This document shows positions 34,433 through 47,678 of a stretch of DNA of 64,000 nt, in pieces. The translations under genes and the position numbers were made by a program. Every line of letters begins with the position of its first letter. The first letter of the stretch is position 1. The notes below the pieces were generated by a model, which was given only the letters and a program-made list of their open reading frames with translations, did no database searches and was not told where the DNA came from. Source of the stretch: Pseudomonadota bacterium (lineage in GTDB: Bacteria > Pseudomonadota > Alphaproteobacteria > Rhodobacterales > Rhodobacteraceae); assembly GCA_021779835.1 (NCBI GenBank), contig JAJXZX010000017.1, forward strand, positions 1-64,000, given 5' to 3'.

Positions 34433-36751
34433 TTACTCCGCCGTCAACAGCGGCGGCTTGCTGCGCGTCAGGCGCGGGGCCGCGGGCTCGCCGATTTGCA
34501 GGTCGATGGCATCGTTCTTGACCCCGACCCGCACCACGCCGCCCTTCATCAATTTGCCGAACAGCAGTTCCTCTGCCAGCGGCTTTTTGATGTGTTCCTG
34601 AATGACGCGGCCAAGCGGACGGGCGCCCATCTTGTCGTCATAGCCTTTTTCACCAAGCCATGCCGCCGCTTCGGGCGTCAGTTCGATATGGACGTGGCGG
34701 TCGATCAGCTGCGCCTCAAGCTGCAGCACGAATTTCTCGACCACCTGCATGATCACCTCTTTCGGCAGCGGCGCGAAATTGATGACGGCATCCAGACGGT
34801 TGCGGAATTCGGGCGTAAAGGTGCGTTCGACCGCCGCCGTATCCTCGCCAGTGCGACGCTCGCGGCCGAAACCGATGGCGGATTTTGACATCTCCATCGC
34901 GCCCGCGTTCGAGGTCATGATCAGGATCACATTGCGGAAATCCACCGTGCGACCGTTGTGGTCGGTGAGTTTGCCGTGGTCCATCACTTGCAGCAGGATA
35001 TTATAGACGTCGGGGTGCGCCTTTTCCATTTCGTCCAACAGAAGAACGCAATGAGGGTGCTGATCGACGCCATCTGTCAACATGCCGCCTTGGTCAAAGC
35101 CGACATAGCCCGGAGGCGCGCCGATCAGGCGGGACACAGAGTGTTTCTCCATGAATTCGGACATGTCGAAACGCAGCAGTTCCAGCCCGAGTGACGATGC
35201 GAGCTGCTTGGCCACTTCGGTTTTGCCGACGCCGGTTGGGCCCGCAAACAGGTAGTTGCCAATCGGTTTTTCCGGCTCGCGCAGACCGGCGCGTGCGAGT
35301 TTGATCGCCGAGGAAAGCGCCTCAATCGCCTTGTCTTGCCCGAACACCACCCGCTTGAGGCCCTTTTCAAGGTCGCGCAGGATTTCCGCGTCGTCTTTCG
35401 AGACGTTTTTCGGCGGGATGCGGGCGATCTTGGCCACCACGGCCTCAATCTCTTTGGCACCGATGGTTTTGCGGCGTTTGCTTTCGGTAACCAGATGCTG
35501 CGCCGCGCCCGCTTCGTCGATCACGTCGATCGCCTTGTCGGGCAGCTTGCGGTCGTGGATGTAGCGCGCCGCAAGCTCCACCGCGGTTTTGATCGCGTCG
35601 TGCGTGTAGCGGATGTCGTGGTGTTCCTCGAAATAGGGTTTCAGGCCCATGAGGATTTTTATCGAATCCTCGACCGAGGGTTCGTTGACGTCGATCTTCT
35701 GGAACCGACGGGCAAGGGCGCGGTCTTTCTCAAAGTGCTGACGGAACTCTTTATACGTCGTGGACCCCATGCAGCGCAGTTTACCGCCCTGAAGCGCGGG
35801 CTTCAGCAGGTTCGAGGCATCCATGGCACCGCCAGAGGTGGCACCCGCCCCGATCACGGTGTGAATTTCGTCGATGAAAAGGATCGCGTCGGGGTGATCC
35901 TCCATCTCTTTCACCACCGCTTTCAGGCGTTCCTCAAAATCGCCACGGTAGCGCGTGCCCGCCAGAAGCGCGCCCATGTCGAGCGAATAGATGGTGGCAT
36001 GCGCAAGGATCTCGGGCGTTTCACCCTGCACGATCTTCCACGCCAACCCTTCGGCGATGGCGGTTTTGCCGACGCCGGGGTCGCCCACCAGCAACGGGTT
36101 ATTCTTGCGGCGGCGGCATAGCACCTGAATGCAACGCTCCACCTCCATCTCGCGGCCGATCAGGGGATCGACGTCGCCCTTTCTCGCTTTGGTATTCAGG
36201 TCAACACAGTATTTCGAAAGCGCGGATTCCTTCGCGTCGCCAGCCTCGGCCTTGGGGGTTTCCTGATGCTCCGTCGCGCCGGACACCGGACGCGTTTCGC
36301 CGAAAGAGGGATCTTTCGCCACGCCATGCGCGATGAAATTGACCGCGTCATACCGCGTCATGTCCTGTTCTTGCAGGAAATAGGCGGCGTTGGACTCGCG
36401 TTCCGCAAATATCGCGACGAGGACGTTGGCGCCTGTCACCTCAGTCCTGCCAGAGCTTTGCACATGGATCGCCGCGCGCTGAATCACGCGCTGGAACGCG
36501 GCGGTCGGCACCGCCTCTGATCCCTCGACATCGGTGACCAGCGTGGACAGGTCATCGTCGATGAAATCGACAAGGGTGCGGCGCAGCGCGTCAAGATCGA
36601 CGCTGCAGGCGCGCATGACTTTGGCCGCGTCGGGTTCGTCAATCAACGCCAGCAGCAGATGCTCCAGCGTTGCGAGTTCGTGGCGGCGCGCGTTGGCCAG
36701 AGCCAGGGCGCCATGAATGGCTTGCTCGAGTGTGGTCGAAAATGACGGCAC
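34433..36751 (-). CDS. clpA: ATP-dependent Clp protease ATP-binding subunit ClpA
   Basis: This 772-aa AAA+ unfoldase feeds substrates to ClpP. The N-domain (about 1-145: [16 protein letters not shown]) would bind the adaptor ClpS. AAA domain 1 has Walker [10 protein letters not shown] and Walker [13 protein letters not shown] domain 2 has GPTGVGKTE and [15 protein letters not shown]. The ClpP-docking loop is IGF in SAIGFGRE. There is no ClpB-type middle domain. The start is GTG at 36751, after AGGAG with a 9-nt spacer. clpS is not adjacent. Confidence 0.95.
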   Translation of the reverse strand: MPSFSTTLEQAIHGALALANARRHELATLEHLLLALIDEPDAAKVMRACSVDLDALRRTLVDFIDDDLSTLVTDVEGSEAVPTAAFQRVIQRAAIHVQSSGRTEVTGANVLVAIFAERESNAAYFLQEQDMTRYDAVNFIAHGVAKDPSFGETRPVSGATEHQETPKAEAGDAKESALSKYCVDLNTKARKGDVDPLIGREMEVERCIQVLCRRRKNNPLLVGDPGVGKTAIAEGLAWKIVQGETPEILAHATIYSLDMGALLAGTRYRGDFEERLKAVVKEMEDHPDAILFIDEIHTVIGAGATSGGAMDASNLLKPALQGGKLRCMGSTTYKEFRQHFEKDRALARRFQKIDVNEPSVEDSIKILMGLKPYFEEHHDIRYTHDAIKTAVELAARYIHDRKLPDKAIDVIDEAGAAQHLVTESKRRKTIGAKEIEAVVAKIARIPPKNVSKDDAEILRDLEKGLKRVVFGQDKAIEALSSAIKLARAGLREPEKPIGNYLFAGPTGVGKTEVAKQLASSLGLELLRFDMSEFMEKHSVSRLIGAPPGYVGFDQGGMLTDGVDQHPHCVLLLDEMEKAHPDVYNILLQVMDHGKLTDHNGRTVDFRNVILIMTSNAGAMEMSKSAIGFGRERRTGEDTAAVERTFTPEFRNRLDAVINFAPLPKEVIMQVVEKFVLQLEAQLIDRHVHIELTPEAAAWLGEKGYDDKMGARPLGRVIQEHIKKPLAEELLFGKLMKGGVVRVGVKNDAIDLQIGEPAAPRLTRSKPPLLTAE

Positions 36752-36939
36752 TTTTTCGTGCTCCTATCCTGAGGGTCGGAGGGGGTGAGCCCGGACCGAC
36801 CATGGCCTCATACCTTTAAGGTTCGGTTTTATTTGGCGCGCTTCAAGGGTTTTTTCCGCTTGCGTGCTGATTATTCCTGAACCGCCGAATTTGTGATCGG
36901 AAACCCGCGGTTTGACGGGCTTCCGGGGTTGGACAACGC

Positions 36940-37707
36940 CTAAAACGTATCCTTGCGCCGACGGATTTCGGCGAAGCTTTCGGCGTCGCTGGCTGTGGGC
37001 TGCCCGATTGCCCGTTTAACCTCTGCACGAGCGGCGCGCAGAAAGGGGTTGGTGGCGAGTTCCTCTGAAAGCGACACCGGGATTGTCGCCTCGCCGCGAG
37101 CGCGTGCCGCGTTGGTGCGGTCAGATCGAGAGATAAGCGCGGCGTTGTCGGGTTCAATGGTCAGCGCAAATTTTGCGTTGCTTGCCGAATATTCGTGGCC
37201 AGAGAAGATCAGCGTTTCAGGCGGCAGGGCGGCGAGCTTGGACAGGCTTTGCCACATCACCGCAGGCGTGCCTTCGAACAAACGGCCGCAGCCAAGGCCC
37301 ATCAGGCTGTCGGCGGTAAAGGCGGCCTTTGCGCCGGGGAAGTGGAAGGCGATGTGGCCGATGGTGTGGCCAGAGACGTCGATCACGTGGCCCGCTTCGG
37401 CACCGATGGTGACGGTGTCACCTTCGGCCACGGCGCGATCAAGTGGGGGCAGGCGGTGCGCATCCGCTGCGGCACCGGTCACCCGTGCGCCGGTGGCCGC
37501 GCGCAGGGCCTCGACCCCGTCAATATGGTCCCAGTGGTGATGCGTGATGAAGATGTCGCCAAGCGTCCAGCCGCGCGCCTTGAGTGCGGCCAGGATCGGC
37601 GCGGCGTCCGGCACGTCGATCACGGCGGTGGCGCCGCTGGTGGGCTCATGGGCAATCCACGCGTAATTGTCTTTCAGGCAGGGGACGCGGACGATCTCAA
37701 GGGACAT
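36940..37707 (-). CDS. gloB: Hydroxyacylglutathione hydrolase (glyoxalase II)
   Basis: This 255-aa metallo-beta-lactamase-fold thioesterase completes methylglyoxal detoxification by hydrolysing S-D-lactoylglutathione. The metal motif THHHWDHIDG is near residue 55. Further ligands are in SGHTIGHIAFHF, TADSLMGLGCGRLFEG and FSGHEY. The C-terminal helical domain with NPFLRA is present, matching GloB length. The ATG at 37707 gives the standard start LEIVRVPCLKDNYAW. The frame is open further upstream but without family similarity. Divergent from the methyltransferase gene. Confidence 0.92.
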   Translation of the reverse strand: MSLEIVRVPCLKDNYAWIAHEPTSGATAVIDVPDAAPILAALKARGWTLGDIFITHHHWDHIDGVEALRAATGARVTGAAADAHRLPPLDRAVAEGDTVTIGAEAGHVIDVSGHTIGHIAFHFPGAKAAFTADSLMGLGCGRLFEGTPAVMWQSLSKLAALPPETLIFSGHEYSASNAKFALTIEPDNAALISRSDRTNAARARGEATIPVSLSEELATNPFLRAARAEVKRAIGQPTASDAESFAEIRRRKDTF

Positions 37708-37800
37708 GGCGTTTCCGGTTGTCTTGGGTATTGTGGCGAAGGACTCTGAGGTATCGGGGAACTTTGGCCGAGGGGCTCGGCAGGAACAAGGACCAAATTC

Positions 37801-38544
37801 GTGCATCTCGACGTGCTGGACCTGCGCAACTTCTACTATCGCACGCGGCTGGGCCGGGCGGCGCAGCGCGCCGTTCGCGACCAGTTGGTGAAGTTCTGGC
37901 CCGAGGCAAAGGGGCAGACCGTTGCCGGTTTCGGCTTCGCGGTGCCTTTGTTGCGCCCCTTCATCGCAGACGCCCGGCGTGTGATCGGGATCATGCCCGC
38001 GCCGCAGGGGGTGATGCCGTGGCCGCCGGGAATGGCGAACATGTCGGTGCTGGCGGAAGAGACCGAGTGGCCGCTGTCGACCGGTATGGTGGACAAGCTG
38101 GTGGTGATGCACGGGCTGGAAACCTCTGACAATCCCGGCGCGGTGCTGGACGAGTGCTGGCGTGTGCTGGGGCCGGGGGGGCGTGTGGTGTTCGTGGTGC
38201 CGGCGCGTTCGGGCCTGTGGGCGCGGCGCGATGTCACACCCTTTGGCCATGGGCGCCCCTACTCACTGGGGCAGTTGGAGGCGCAGTTGCGCCAACACGC
38301 CTTTACGCTCGAACGGCACGCCTCGACCCTTTATGCACCGCCGTCGCATCGCCGGTTCTGGCTGCGAACCGCATCGTTTTGGGAAGGTGTGGGTCGCAGG
38401 GTGCCTTGGTTTACTGGCGGCGTGCTGATGGTAGAGGCGTCAAAGCAAGTCTATGCGCCCAAACGCCCCGGCCTGCGGGAAGTCGTGCGCCGACCGCTGA
38501 AAGTGCTGGAAGGTTTGCCGGTTCCGGGTGTGGAGCCCGCGTGA
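37801..38544 (+). CDS. Class I SAM-dependent methyltransferase-like protein
   Basis: This 247-aa protein starts at GTG 37801. The central part resembles a Rossmann methyltransferase: [20 protein letters not shown] as strand 4 and helix, [19 protein letters not shown] as strand 5, and the post-motif loop [14 protein letters not shown]. The glycine-rich SAM motif is weak ([11 protein letters not shown]), so catalytic ability is uncertain. Substrate unknown. It is commonly found beside gloB in this group, which may reflect co-regulation only. Confidence 0.7.
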   Translation: MHLDVLDLRNFYYRTRLGRAAQRAVRDQLVKFWPEAKGQTVAGFGFAVPLLRPFIADARRVIGIMPAPQGVMPWPPGMANMSVLAEETEWPLSTGMVDKLVVMHGLETSDNPGAVLDECWRVLGPGGRVVFVVPARSGLWARRDVTPFGHGRPYSLGQLEAQLRQHAFTLERHASTLYAPPSHRRFWLRTASFWEGVGRRVPWFTGGVLMVEASKQVYAPKRPGLREVVRRPLKVLEGLPVPGVEPA

Positions 38545-38807
38545 TTCACGCGCTTTAGCGCTATCAGCCGCGGAAATTGTGACCCTACGTCGGTATGAAT
38601 CGGTCGCAGTTTCGTGAGGATCGGCCAAGTCATTGATATTGCATGAACGGATGCTCACCAGTTCGTGAGCAAGATGGTTGCGAGGGGCAATGTCCTCTGC
38701 TACACCCACGCCGAATTTGGGGGGCATGCGTTCGCAGGCCTTCGGGAAATGTTCTGTGCCGCGCGGGTCAGCGTGGCTACAGAAACCAGAATAGCGGAAG
38801 GGTGGAC
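38545..38807 (+). promoter_or_regulatory. Upstream region and candidate promoter of the F1 operon
   Basis: In this 263-bp gap TTGCGA (38678-38683), a 17-bp spacer and TACACC (38701-38706) form a plausible housekeeping promoter, which would give a leader of about 95 nt before atpH. No other gene is seen. Confidence 0.4.
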
Positions 38808-39368
38808 GTGTCCGAACCAGCTTCGATCTCTTCCGGCATCGCCGCGCGCTACGCGACAGCCATTTTCGAATTGGCCCGCGAAGACAAGGTGTTGCCGACG
38901 CTTGAAAAAGACGTTGACGCTCTCGACGGCGCGCTGGGTGAAAGCCCGGACCTGAGCCGGATGATTGCCTCGCCGCTCTTCACGCGCGAACAACAATCCG
39001 GTGTGATGGCCGCGCTTGCAAGCAAGATGGGCCTGTCCGGTCTTGTCGCGCATTCGCTGGGCGTTCTGTCGGCAAAGCGCCGCCTTTTCGTTTTGCCGCA
39101 GCTTATTACGGCGCTGCGCGAGATGATCGCCGTCGAAAAGGGCGAAGTGACTGCGGAAGTGACCGCCGCCACCGCGCTGAGCGCCGCGCAGTCCAAGGCG
39201 CTGATCGCCGCGCTCAAGGCGCAGATCGGCAAAGACGTTAAACTGAAAACCGCCGTCGATGAGAGCCTCATCGGTGGTCTCGTCGTCAAAGTGGGCTCGA
39301 AGATGATCGACACCTCGATCCGTTCGAAGCTCGAAGCCCTCCAGAATGCAATGAAAGAGGTCGGATAA
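38808..39368 (+). CDS. atpH: ATP synthase F1 delta subunit
   Basis: This 186-aa OSCP/delta subunit links the F1 head to the peripheral stalk. The N-terminal helical domain ([18 protein letters not shown]) and the C-terminal segment ([20 protein letters not shown]) are diagnostic. It starts at GTG 38808 after GGAAGGGTGGAC; GTG 38802 is a near alternative. It is first in atpHAGDC, the F1-only layout typical of alphaproteobacteria, in which F0 genes lie elsewhere. Confidence 0.95.
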   Translation: MSEPASISSGIAARYATAIFELAREDKVLPTLEKDVDALDGALGESPDLSRMIASPLFTREQQSGVMAALASKMGLSGLVAHSLGVLSAKRRLFVLPQLITALREMIAVEKGEVTAEVTAATALSAAQSKALIAALKAQIGKDVKLKTAVDESLIGGLVVKVGSKMIDTSIRSKLEALQNAMKEVG

Positions 39369-40906
39369 TGGGTATCCAAGCAGCTGAGATTTCTGCGATC
39401 CTCAAGGACCAGATCAAGAACTTCGGACAGGAAGCAGAAGTCGCAGAGGTTGGCCGTGTGCTGTCCGTCGGTGACGGTATTGCCCGCGTCCACGGCCTCG
39501 ACAACGTTCAGGCCGGCGAGATGGTGGAATTCCCCGGTGGCATCCGTGGCATGGCGCTGAACCTCGAAGTCGATAACGTCGGTATCGTTATCTTCGGCGA
39601 AGACCGCACCATCAAGGAAGGCGATGTCGTCAAGCGCACCAAGTCGATCGTGGACGTTCCGGCAGGCAACGCTCTGCTGGGGCGGGTCGTGGACGGCCTT
39701 GGCAACCCGATCGATGGCAAAGGCCCGATCGCCGCGACCGAGCGTCGCGTGGCTGACGTGAAGGCCCCCGGCATTATCCCGCGCCAGTCGGTGCATGAGC
39801 CGATGGCAACCGGCCTTAAATCGGTTGACGCCATGATCCCGGTTGGCCGTGGCCAGCGAGAGTTGATCATCGGTGACCGTCAGACCGGCAAAACCGCCAT
39901 CGCCCTCGACACCATTCTGAACCAGAAGTCCTATAACGAGGCGGCTGGCGACGACGAAGGCAAGAAACTCTACTGCATCTACGTTGCTATCGGGCAGAAA
40001 CGCTCGACCGTGGCGCAGTTGGTGAAGAAGCTGGAAGAGACCGGTGCGATTGACTACACGATCGTGGTGGCTGCAACCGCATCCGACCCGGCACCGATGC
40101 AGTTCCTTGCGCCCTACGCCGCGACCGCGATGGCGGAATTCTTCCGCGACAACGGCCGCCACGCCCTGATCATCTATGATGACCTTTCCAAACAGGCTGT
40201 TGCTTACCGCCAGATGTCGCTGTTGCTGCGCCGTCCGCCGGGGCGTGAAGCCTATCCGGGCGACGTTTTCTACCTCCATTCCCGTTTGCTGGAGCGGTCG
40301 TCGAAACTGAACGCCGACAACGGCTCGGGCTCGCTGACGGCGCTGCCGATCATCGAAACGCAAGGCGGCGACGTGTCGGCCTTCATCCCGACCAACGTGA
40401 TCTCGATCACCGACGGTCAGATCTTCCTGGAAACCGAACTGTTCTATCAGGGCATCCGCCCGGCTGTGAACACTGGTCTGTCGGTGTCTCGTGTGGGCTC
40501 GTCCGCGCAGACCAACGCGATGAAATCGGTTGCGGGTCCGGTCAAACTGGAACTGGCGCAGTACCGCGAAATGGCGGCGTTCGCGCAGTTCGGTTCCGAC
40601 CTCGACGCCTCGACGCAGAAACTGCTGAACCGCGGCGCGCGTCTGACCGAGCTGATGAAACAGCCGCAGTATTCGCCGCTGACCAACGCTGAAATCGTCT
40701 GCGTCATCTTCGCTGGCACCAAGGGTTACCTTGACGCCATCACGGTGAAGGACGTCGGCCGTTTTGAGGCCGGTCTGCTTAAGCACCTGCGCACCAACCA
40801 CAAGGCGCTTCTGGCCGATATCACCGTCAACGACCGCAAGGTCGCCGGTGATCTGGAAAAGAGCATCCGTGCGGCGCTGGACGAATTCGCGAAAGACTTC
40901 GCCTGA
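39368..40906 (+). CDS. atpA: ATP synthase F1 alpha subunit
   Basis: This 512-aa subunit is the non-catalytic nucleotide-binding part of F1. Walker A is [11 protein letters not shown] (about 169-179), and the [20 protein letters not shown] block and the arginine-finger region ([10 protein letters not shown]) are intact. The first base of its ATG is the last base of the atpH stop codon, so translation is coupled. The length equals that of other alphaproteobacterial AtpA. Confidence 0.98.
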   Translation: MGIQAAEISAILKDQIKNFGQEAEVAEVGRVLSVGDGIARVHGLDNVQAGEMVEFPGGIRGMALNLEVDNVGIVIFGEDRTIKEGDVVKRTKSIVDVPAGNALLGRVVDGLGNPIDGKGPIAATERRVADVKAPGIIPRQSVHEPMATGLKSVDAMIPVGRGQRELIIGDRQTGKTAIALDTILNQKSYNEAAGDDEGKKLYCIYVAIGQKRSTVAQLVKKLEETGAIDYTIVVAATASDPAPMQFLAPYAATAMAEFFRDNGRHALIIYDDLSKQAVAYRQMSLLLRRPPGREAYPGDVFYLHSRLLERSSKLNADNGSGSLTALPIIETQGGDVSAFIPTNVISITDGQIFLETELFYQGIRPAVNTGLSVSRVGSSAQTNAMKSVAGPVKLELAQYREMAAFAQFGSDLDASTQKLLNRGARLTELMKQPQYSPLTNAEIVCVIFAGTKGYLDAITVKDVGRFEAGLLKHLRTNHKALLADITVNDRKVAGDLEKSIRAALDEFAKDFA

Positions 40907-40929
40907 GGGCGGGCCAGAGGAGCGGGTAG

Positions 40930-43244
<2,315 letters not shown>

Positions 43245-43254
43245 GGAGGCAAAG

Positions 43255-43653
43255 ATGGCCAACACGATGCAATTCGACCTGGTTACGCCTGAAGCGAAGC
43301 TTGCTTCGTTTCAGACCACCGAGGTGCAGATCGCAGGCGCAGACGGCGACCTGACCGCTATGCCCGGGCATGCGCCGTTGATCACCACGCTACGCCCCGG
43401 CGTGCTGCGCGTTGCTGGTGCCGAGGGCATGGTTGCCTTCGTCGTAAGCGGCGGCTTTGCCGAGATTACCGCCGAAAGTGTCTCGGTTCTGGCCGAACGT
43501 GCGGTGCCAATCGAGGAAGCGACCGGAACGATCGTCGACTCCATGCTGGAAGAGGCGCGCAGCCTTGCTGCCGCCGCTCTGCCAGAGGATAAGGACGCCG
43601 CCGACAAGCTGGTCCATGACATCATGGCTCTGCGAGGCACGGTTGCGATCTGA
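43255..43653 (+). CDS. atpC: ATP synthase F1 epsilon subunit
   Basis: This 132-aa subunit contacts the rotor and can inhibit ATP hydrolysis. The N-terminal beta-sandwich starts with FDLVTPEAKLASFQTTEVQI and GDLTAMPGHAPLITTLRPGV, followed by a short C-terminal helical region. It is the last gene of the F1 operon, which ends at a strong terminator. Confidence 0.96.
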   Translation: MANTMQFDLVTPEAKLASFQTTEVQIAGADGDLTAMPGHAPLITTLRPGVLRVAGAEGMVAFVVSGGFAEITAESVSVLAERAVPIEEATGTIVDSMLEEARSLAAAALPEDKDAADKLVHDIMALRGTVAI

Positions 43654-43684
43654 CGTGCCGCATTTCACATGCAAGACATAACGA

Positions 43685-43709
43685 AAGGCCCCGGTGATCG
43701 GGGCCTTTT
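43685..43709 (+). terminator. Terminator of the atpHAGDC operon
   Basis: AAGGCCCC (43685-43692) pairs with GGGGCCTT (43700-43707) around a 7-nt loop, followed by further T residues. Confidence 0.85.
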
Positions 43710-43770
43710 GCATTGGAACCCAAGTTTTACCACAATCGAACGGTAGCCCTTGCGGAGCGATGAGGTGAAA

Positions 43771-44121
43771 ATGAGAAAAATACGCAGCCAGACGCTTGGG
43801 ATCGATCAGGGCTCGGCGGTGCTATTTTCGGATTTCGCCGATGACGGCGTGATGTGGTCGGGCACCGGACCGCGAGAAAAGCGGGTCCATGTGACGTTCG
43901 ATGGGGTTTTTCTGAGTGACCCCGTGGTCACCGTCAGCATCTCGATGTGGGATACCGATCAAAAGACCAACCAGCGCGCCGACATTTCGGCGGCCAACAT
44001 CACGCCAAGCGGCTTTGACATCGTGTTCAAGACCTGGGGCGACACGCGCATAGCCCGTATCCGCGCCAATTGGACCGCGGTGGGCGAGTTGCATGACGAC
44101 GACGTCTGGGACGTCAGCTAA
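43771..44121 (+). CDS. H-type lectin domain protein
   Basis: This 116-aa protein consists almost only of an H-type lectin (discoidin-II/Helix agglutinin-like) domain. GVMWSGTGPREKRVHVTF, VTVSISMWDTD, NITPSGFDIVFKTWGDTRIA and RIRANWTAVGEL follow the family. There is no signal peptide, so it is probably cytoplasmic or released by another route. Binding of GalNAc-like sugars is the family property; the role in bacteria is unknown. The ATG at 43771 has GAGGTGAAA before it. It lies behind the ATP synthase terminator and converges on prs with a 17-bp gap. Confidence 0.8.
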   Translation: MRKIRSQTLGIDQGSAVLFSDFADDGVMWSGTGPREKRVHVTFDGVFLSDPVVTVSISMWDTDQKTNQRADISAANITPSGFDIVFKTWGDTRIARIRANWTAVGELHDDDVWDVS

Positions 44122-44138
44122 GCCCCTTTTCGCGTGGA

Positions 44139-45158
44139 TCAGCTGCGCGTGTACATGCCTTCGTAGATCGGCATAAGCGTATCCACCTCGAACAGTGACG
44201 ACACAGAGGTGCCGTTCCATATGTTCAGGATCGCCTGCGCGAACATCGGCGCGGTCGGCACGATGCGGATGTTCCCCGCCGCTTTTACCGCTTCCGTGGG
44301 CTCGATCGAGTCGGTGATGACCAGGCTTTTCATTTTGGACGCCTTGATGCGCTCGACCGCCGGGCCCGACAACACGCCGTGGGTGATGTAGGAATGAACC
44401 TCGGTCGCACCGTTTTCCATCAGCACTTCCGCAGCTTTGCACAGTGTGCCCGCAGTGTCGCAAATGTCGTCGATGATGATGCACTTCTTGCCGGTCACGT
44501 CGCCGATCACCGTCATTTCGGCGACTTCGCCCGCCTTTTCGCGGCGCTTGTCCACGATCGACAGCGGGGCGCCGATACGCTTTGCCAGCTCGCGCGCGCG
44601 GCCGACGCCACCGACGTCTGGCGAGACCACCATCACGTCCTCCAGCCCGCCTTTGAAGTTGTGCTGAATGTCGAGTGCGAAGATCGGCGCGGAATAAAGG
44701 TTATCGACCGGAATGTCGAAAAAGCCCTGAATTTGCGTGGCATGAAGATCAAGCGTGAGGACGCGTTCGATCCCTGCCTCGGTCAGCAGATTGGCCACCA
44801 GCTTTGCGCTGATCGGCGTGCGCGCCTTTGAGCGGCGATCTTGGCGGGCGTAGCCGAAGTAGGGGATAACGGCGGTAATGCGTGCGGCAGACGAGCGGCG
44901 CAGCGCGTCGGCGATAATCAACAGCTCCATCAGGTTGTCGTTGGCCGGGTTCGAGGTCGGCTGAATGATGAACATATCCTCGCCGCGCACGTTCTCGTAA
45001 ACCTCAACGAAGATTTCCTGATCGTTGAAGCGTTCGACCCGCGCGTCGACCAACCCGACCGACATGCCACGGTGCATCGACATCCGGCGCGCGATCGCTG
45101 TCGCGAGGCTGCGGTTGGCATTGCCAGAGATCAGCTTGGGTTCGCTCATTGCAGCCAT
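44139..45158 (-). CDS. prs: Ribose-phosphate pyrophosphokinase
   Basis: This 339-aa enzyme makes PRPP from ribose 5-phosphate and ATP for nucleotide, histidine and tryptophan synthesis. It shows the flexible ATP loop ([17 protein letters not shown] form), the PRPP-synthetase signature [30 protein letters not shown] and the PRPP loop [13 protein letters not shown]. The start at 45158 follows AAGGACCGCTTCC; ATG 45149 is close by. It is slightly longer than enteric Prs because of a C-terminal extension. Confidence 0.96.
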   Translation of the reverse strand: MAAMSEPKLISGNANRSLATAIARRMSMHRGMSVGLVDARVERFNDQEIFVEVYENVRGEDMFIIQPTSNPANDNLMELLIIADALRRSSAARITAVIPYFGYARQDRRSKARTPISAKLVANLLTEAGIERVLTLDLHATQIQGFFDIPVDNLYSAPIFALDIQHNFKGGLEDVMVVSPDVGGVGRARELAKRIGAPLSIVDKRREKAGEVAEMTVIGDVTGKKCIIIDDICDTAGTLCKAAEVLMENGATEVHSYITHGVLSGPAVERIKASKMKSLVITDSIEPTEAVKAAGNIRIVPTAPMFAQAILNIWNGTSVSSLFEVDTLMPIYEGMYTRS

Positions 45159-45264
45159 GGAAGCGGTCCTTGATAGGGGCGATTATGACGGATTCGTATC
45201 GTTGACACCGCTTACCACCCGGTTACGGTCTTGCAAACCGCATGGCGAACAGGGAGTGGCTCAA

Positions 45265-45864
45265 ATGGCCCATATCGATTACTTTTTTTCCACGATGTCG
45301 CCCTTCACCTATCTTGCCGGCACACGGCTTGAAGAGATCGCGGCGCGTCATGGCGCAACGCTTAGCTACAAACCACTGGATATCCTTGCACTTTTCACCC
45401 GCACCGGTGGCACCGCACCAAAGGACCGGCACGACAACCGCAAAGCGTACCGGATGCAAGAGTTGAAGCGGCAATCGGTCAAGGCGGGCCTTGCGATGAA
45501 TTTCGCGCCGATGTTCTTTCCGGTCAACACCGCGCCCTCATCCTACGCCATTATTGCGGCGCAAAAGGCGGGGGGCGGCGACGTTTCGGCGTTGGTGCAT
45601 GGCTTTACCCGCGCTGTCTGGGCAGAGGAGCGCAATATTGCCGAGGATGAGGTGATCCGCGATGTGATGACGCGCGCGGGGTTTGACCCCGCCATTGCCG
45701 ATCACGGTATGATGATGGCGGCGGATACCTATATGGCGAACCTTGAGGAAGCGGTAAGCCGCGGCGTTTTCGGCGCGCCCTTCTACATCTGCGATGATGA
45801 CGAGCGGTTCTGGGGGCAGGACCGGCTTGACGATCTGGACCTGCATCTGGCGGGCAAGCTATGA
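45265..45864 (+). CDS. 2-hydroxychromene-2-carboxylate isomerase-like (DsbA-fold) protein
   Basis: This 199-aa protein has the kappa-GST/HCCA isomerase fold: start IDYFFSTMSPFTYLAG with the catalytic Ser in the position of the DsbA Cys, a middle helical insert, and the cis-Pro region SRGVFGAPFYICDDDERFWG. Family members isomerise hydroxychromene carboxylate in naphthalene breakdown with glutathione. In this setting the substrate is unknown. The ATG at 45265 follows GGGAGTGGCTCAA. The next gene overlaps it by 4 bp. Confidence 0.82.
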   Translation: MAHIDYFFSTMSPFTYLAGTRLEEIAARHGATLSYKPLDILALFTRTGGTAPKDRHDNRKAYRMQELKRQSVKAGLAMNFAPMFFPVNTAPSSYAIIAAQKAGGGDVSALVHGFTRAVWAEERNIAEDEVIRDVMTRAGFDPAIADHGMMMAADTYMANLEEAVSRGVFGAPFYICDDDERFWGQDRLDDLDLHLAGKL

Positions 45865-46646
45865 GCGTCGCGCGGCACTTTGGCCACGGCCCGCGCCAAG
45901 CCTTGGCGCTGCATTGCTCGCTGGCCCATGCGGGCGAATGGGCGGGGTTGGGGCTGGCGCTGGCCGACCGCGTGACGCTGACTGCGATTGACCTTCCCGG
46001 CCATGGCAGCGCGGCTGACTGGCAGCCGGGGACGGACATGTCGGAAACCGCTGTGGCCATGGCTTTGGCCGCGATGCCAGAGGGGGCGGTCGATGTGATC
46101 GGCCATTCCTTTGGCGCGGTGGTGGCCCTGCGGCTGGCGCTGGAGCATCCGGAACGGGTGCGCAGCCTGACGCTGATCGAGCCCACGCTTTTTGTGGCGG
46201 CGGCTGGGGACAAGGCTGCTACGGCGGGGTATTTGGCGCTCCACCAACCCTTTGACCGCGCGATCGCCGCGGACGACCGCGAAACTGCGGCGCAGCTATT
46301 TACCGTAATTTGGGGCGCGGGCGAGGATTGGGCGCAGCTTCCGGCGCGGCAATCGAGCTATATCGCGGCGCGCATCCACCTGATCCCCGCCGCGCTTCCG
46401 GTACTGGGCGAGGATTCGGGGCATCTACTGGCGCCGGGTCGGCTGGAGGGGTTTGACCGGCCCGTGCTGCTGGTCGAAGGCGGGGATTCGCCCGCCATCA
46501 TCGGTGCCATTGCCACGGCGCTGGCCGCGCGCCTGCCTCATGCCACACGCGCCACTATCCCCGGTGCGCGGCACATGCTGCCCCTGACCCACACCGCGCA
46601 AGTGGCGGCGGTTATTGGTGATTTCCTAGCCGCGAATGAGGCTTAG
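45861..46646 (+). CDS. Alpha/beta-fold hydrolase
   Basis: This 261-aa hydrolase has the nucleophile elbow GHSFGAVVALRLA (Ser near residue 84), an early oxyanion strand (ALHCSLAHAGEW), LTLIEPTLF, and a late His in GARHMLPLTH. The substrate is unknown. It is translationally coupled (ATGA) to the HCCA-isomerase-like gene, so the two may act in one small-molecule pathway. Its 3' end overlaps that of the convergent threonine aldolase gene by 21 bp. Confidence 0.85.
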   Translation: MSVARHFGHGPRQALALHCSLAHAGEWAGLGLALADRVTLTAIDLPGHGSAADWQPGTDMSETAVAMALAAMPEGAVDVIGHSFGAVVALRLALEHPERVRSLTLIEPTLFVAAAGDKAATAGYLALHQPFDRAIAADDRETAAQLFTVIWGAGEDWAQLPARQSSYIAARIHLIPAALPVLGEDSGHLLAPGRLEGFDRPVLLVEGGDSPAIIGAIATALAARLPHATRATIPGARHMLPLTHTAQVAAVIGDFLAANEA

Positions 46647-47678
46647 GAACTGGTCAACCTCTGCGTCGATGGTGTTCCACGAGGTGACAAACCGCGCGAG
46701 TTGCGGCGTGTCATCGGGGCCTTCAAGCGCTGCATCGGGTGACATGATGTAATAGGCCGCGCCCGCACCTTGCGCGCGGCGATGCGCGGCGCGGGGCAGG
46801 GTGGCGAACATCAGGTTGGCAGGCACCGGGTTGGCGAGGCTGGCACCCGGCGTGGCTTTCAGACCAGCGGCCAAACGCGCGCCCGCCCGGTTCGCTTGGC
46901 CCGCAAGGCGCAGCCAGAGGTCGTCGTGCAGATAGGCCTCCATCTGCGCGGACAGGTAGCGATGCTTGGAAAACAGATGGCCCGCCCGTTTGCGGCGCAG
47001 CTCAAACTCCCACGCCTTCGCCGGGTCAAACAAGATCACCGCCTCGACCCCCATCAGCCCGTTCTTGGTGCCGCCAAAGGACAGGACATCAATGCCCGCC
47101 TTCCACGTCATTTCCGCGGGCGTGGCACCGGTGGCGACCAGCGCATTGGCAAAACGCGCGCCATCCAGATGGCAGGGCAGACCCGCCTCGCGCGCGACGG
47201 CGGTCAGCGCCGCAACCTCGACGGCGGTGTAAGCCGTTCCAGCCTCAGTGATATTGGTAATCGACACCATGCCGCGCTGCACGTTGTGAACGCCACCGCG
47301 CGCGGTGTTGGCGATGCTTTCGCGCAAAGCCGCTGGCGTCATCTTGCCCGCGACGCCATCGACCAGCGTCAGCTTGGCGCCGTTGGTGAAGAACTCCGGC
47401 GCGCCACACTCATCCTCGGCGATATGGGCGTTACGGTGGCAAAAGACCGTGGCCCAAGGCGGGCAGCAGACGGCAAGCGACAGGGCGTTCGCGGTGGTGC
47501 CGGTGGCGACGAGGTATATCGCCGCCTCGGGCGCCTCAAACACTTCGCGCAGACGGGTGCGCACGCGGGCCATGATCGCGTCATTGCCATAAGGCATGGC
47601 AAAGCCCTGATTTGCCGCTGCCAGTGCCGCCATGATCTCCGGCGCGACTGGGGCCGCGTTGTCGGACGCGAAAAACAT
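46626..47678 (-). CDS. ltaE: Low-specificity L-threonine aldolase
   Basis: This 350-aa PLP enzyme would cleave threonine or allo-threonine to glycine and acetaldehyde. It shows FFASDNAAPVAPEIMAALAA, VATGTTANALSLAV, LDGARFANALVATG, and the PLP-Lys in VLSFGGTKNGLMGVEA. AAGGAGAGCTGTG before the ATG at 47678 fixes the start; the ATG overlaps the stop of the cysteine-cluster gene. The family also takes beta-hydroxy amino acids other than threonine. Confidence 0.88.
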   Translation of the reverse strand: MFFASDNAAPVAPEIMAALAAANQGFAMPYGNDAIMARVRTRLREVFEAPEAAIYLVATGTTANALSLAVCCPPWATVFCHRNAHIAEDECGAPEFFTNGAKLTLVDGVAGKMTPAALRESIANTARGGVHNVQRGMVSITNITEAGTAYTAVEVAALTAVAREAGLPCHLDGARFANALVATGATPAEMTWKAGIDVLSFGGTKNGLMGVEAVILFDPAKAWEFELRRKRAGHLFSKHRYLSAQMEAYLHDDLWLRLAGQANRAGARLAAGLKATPGASLANPVPANLMFATLPRAAHRRAQGAGAAYYIMSPDAALEGPDDTPQLARFVTSWNTIDAEVDQFLSLIRG

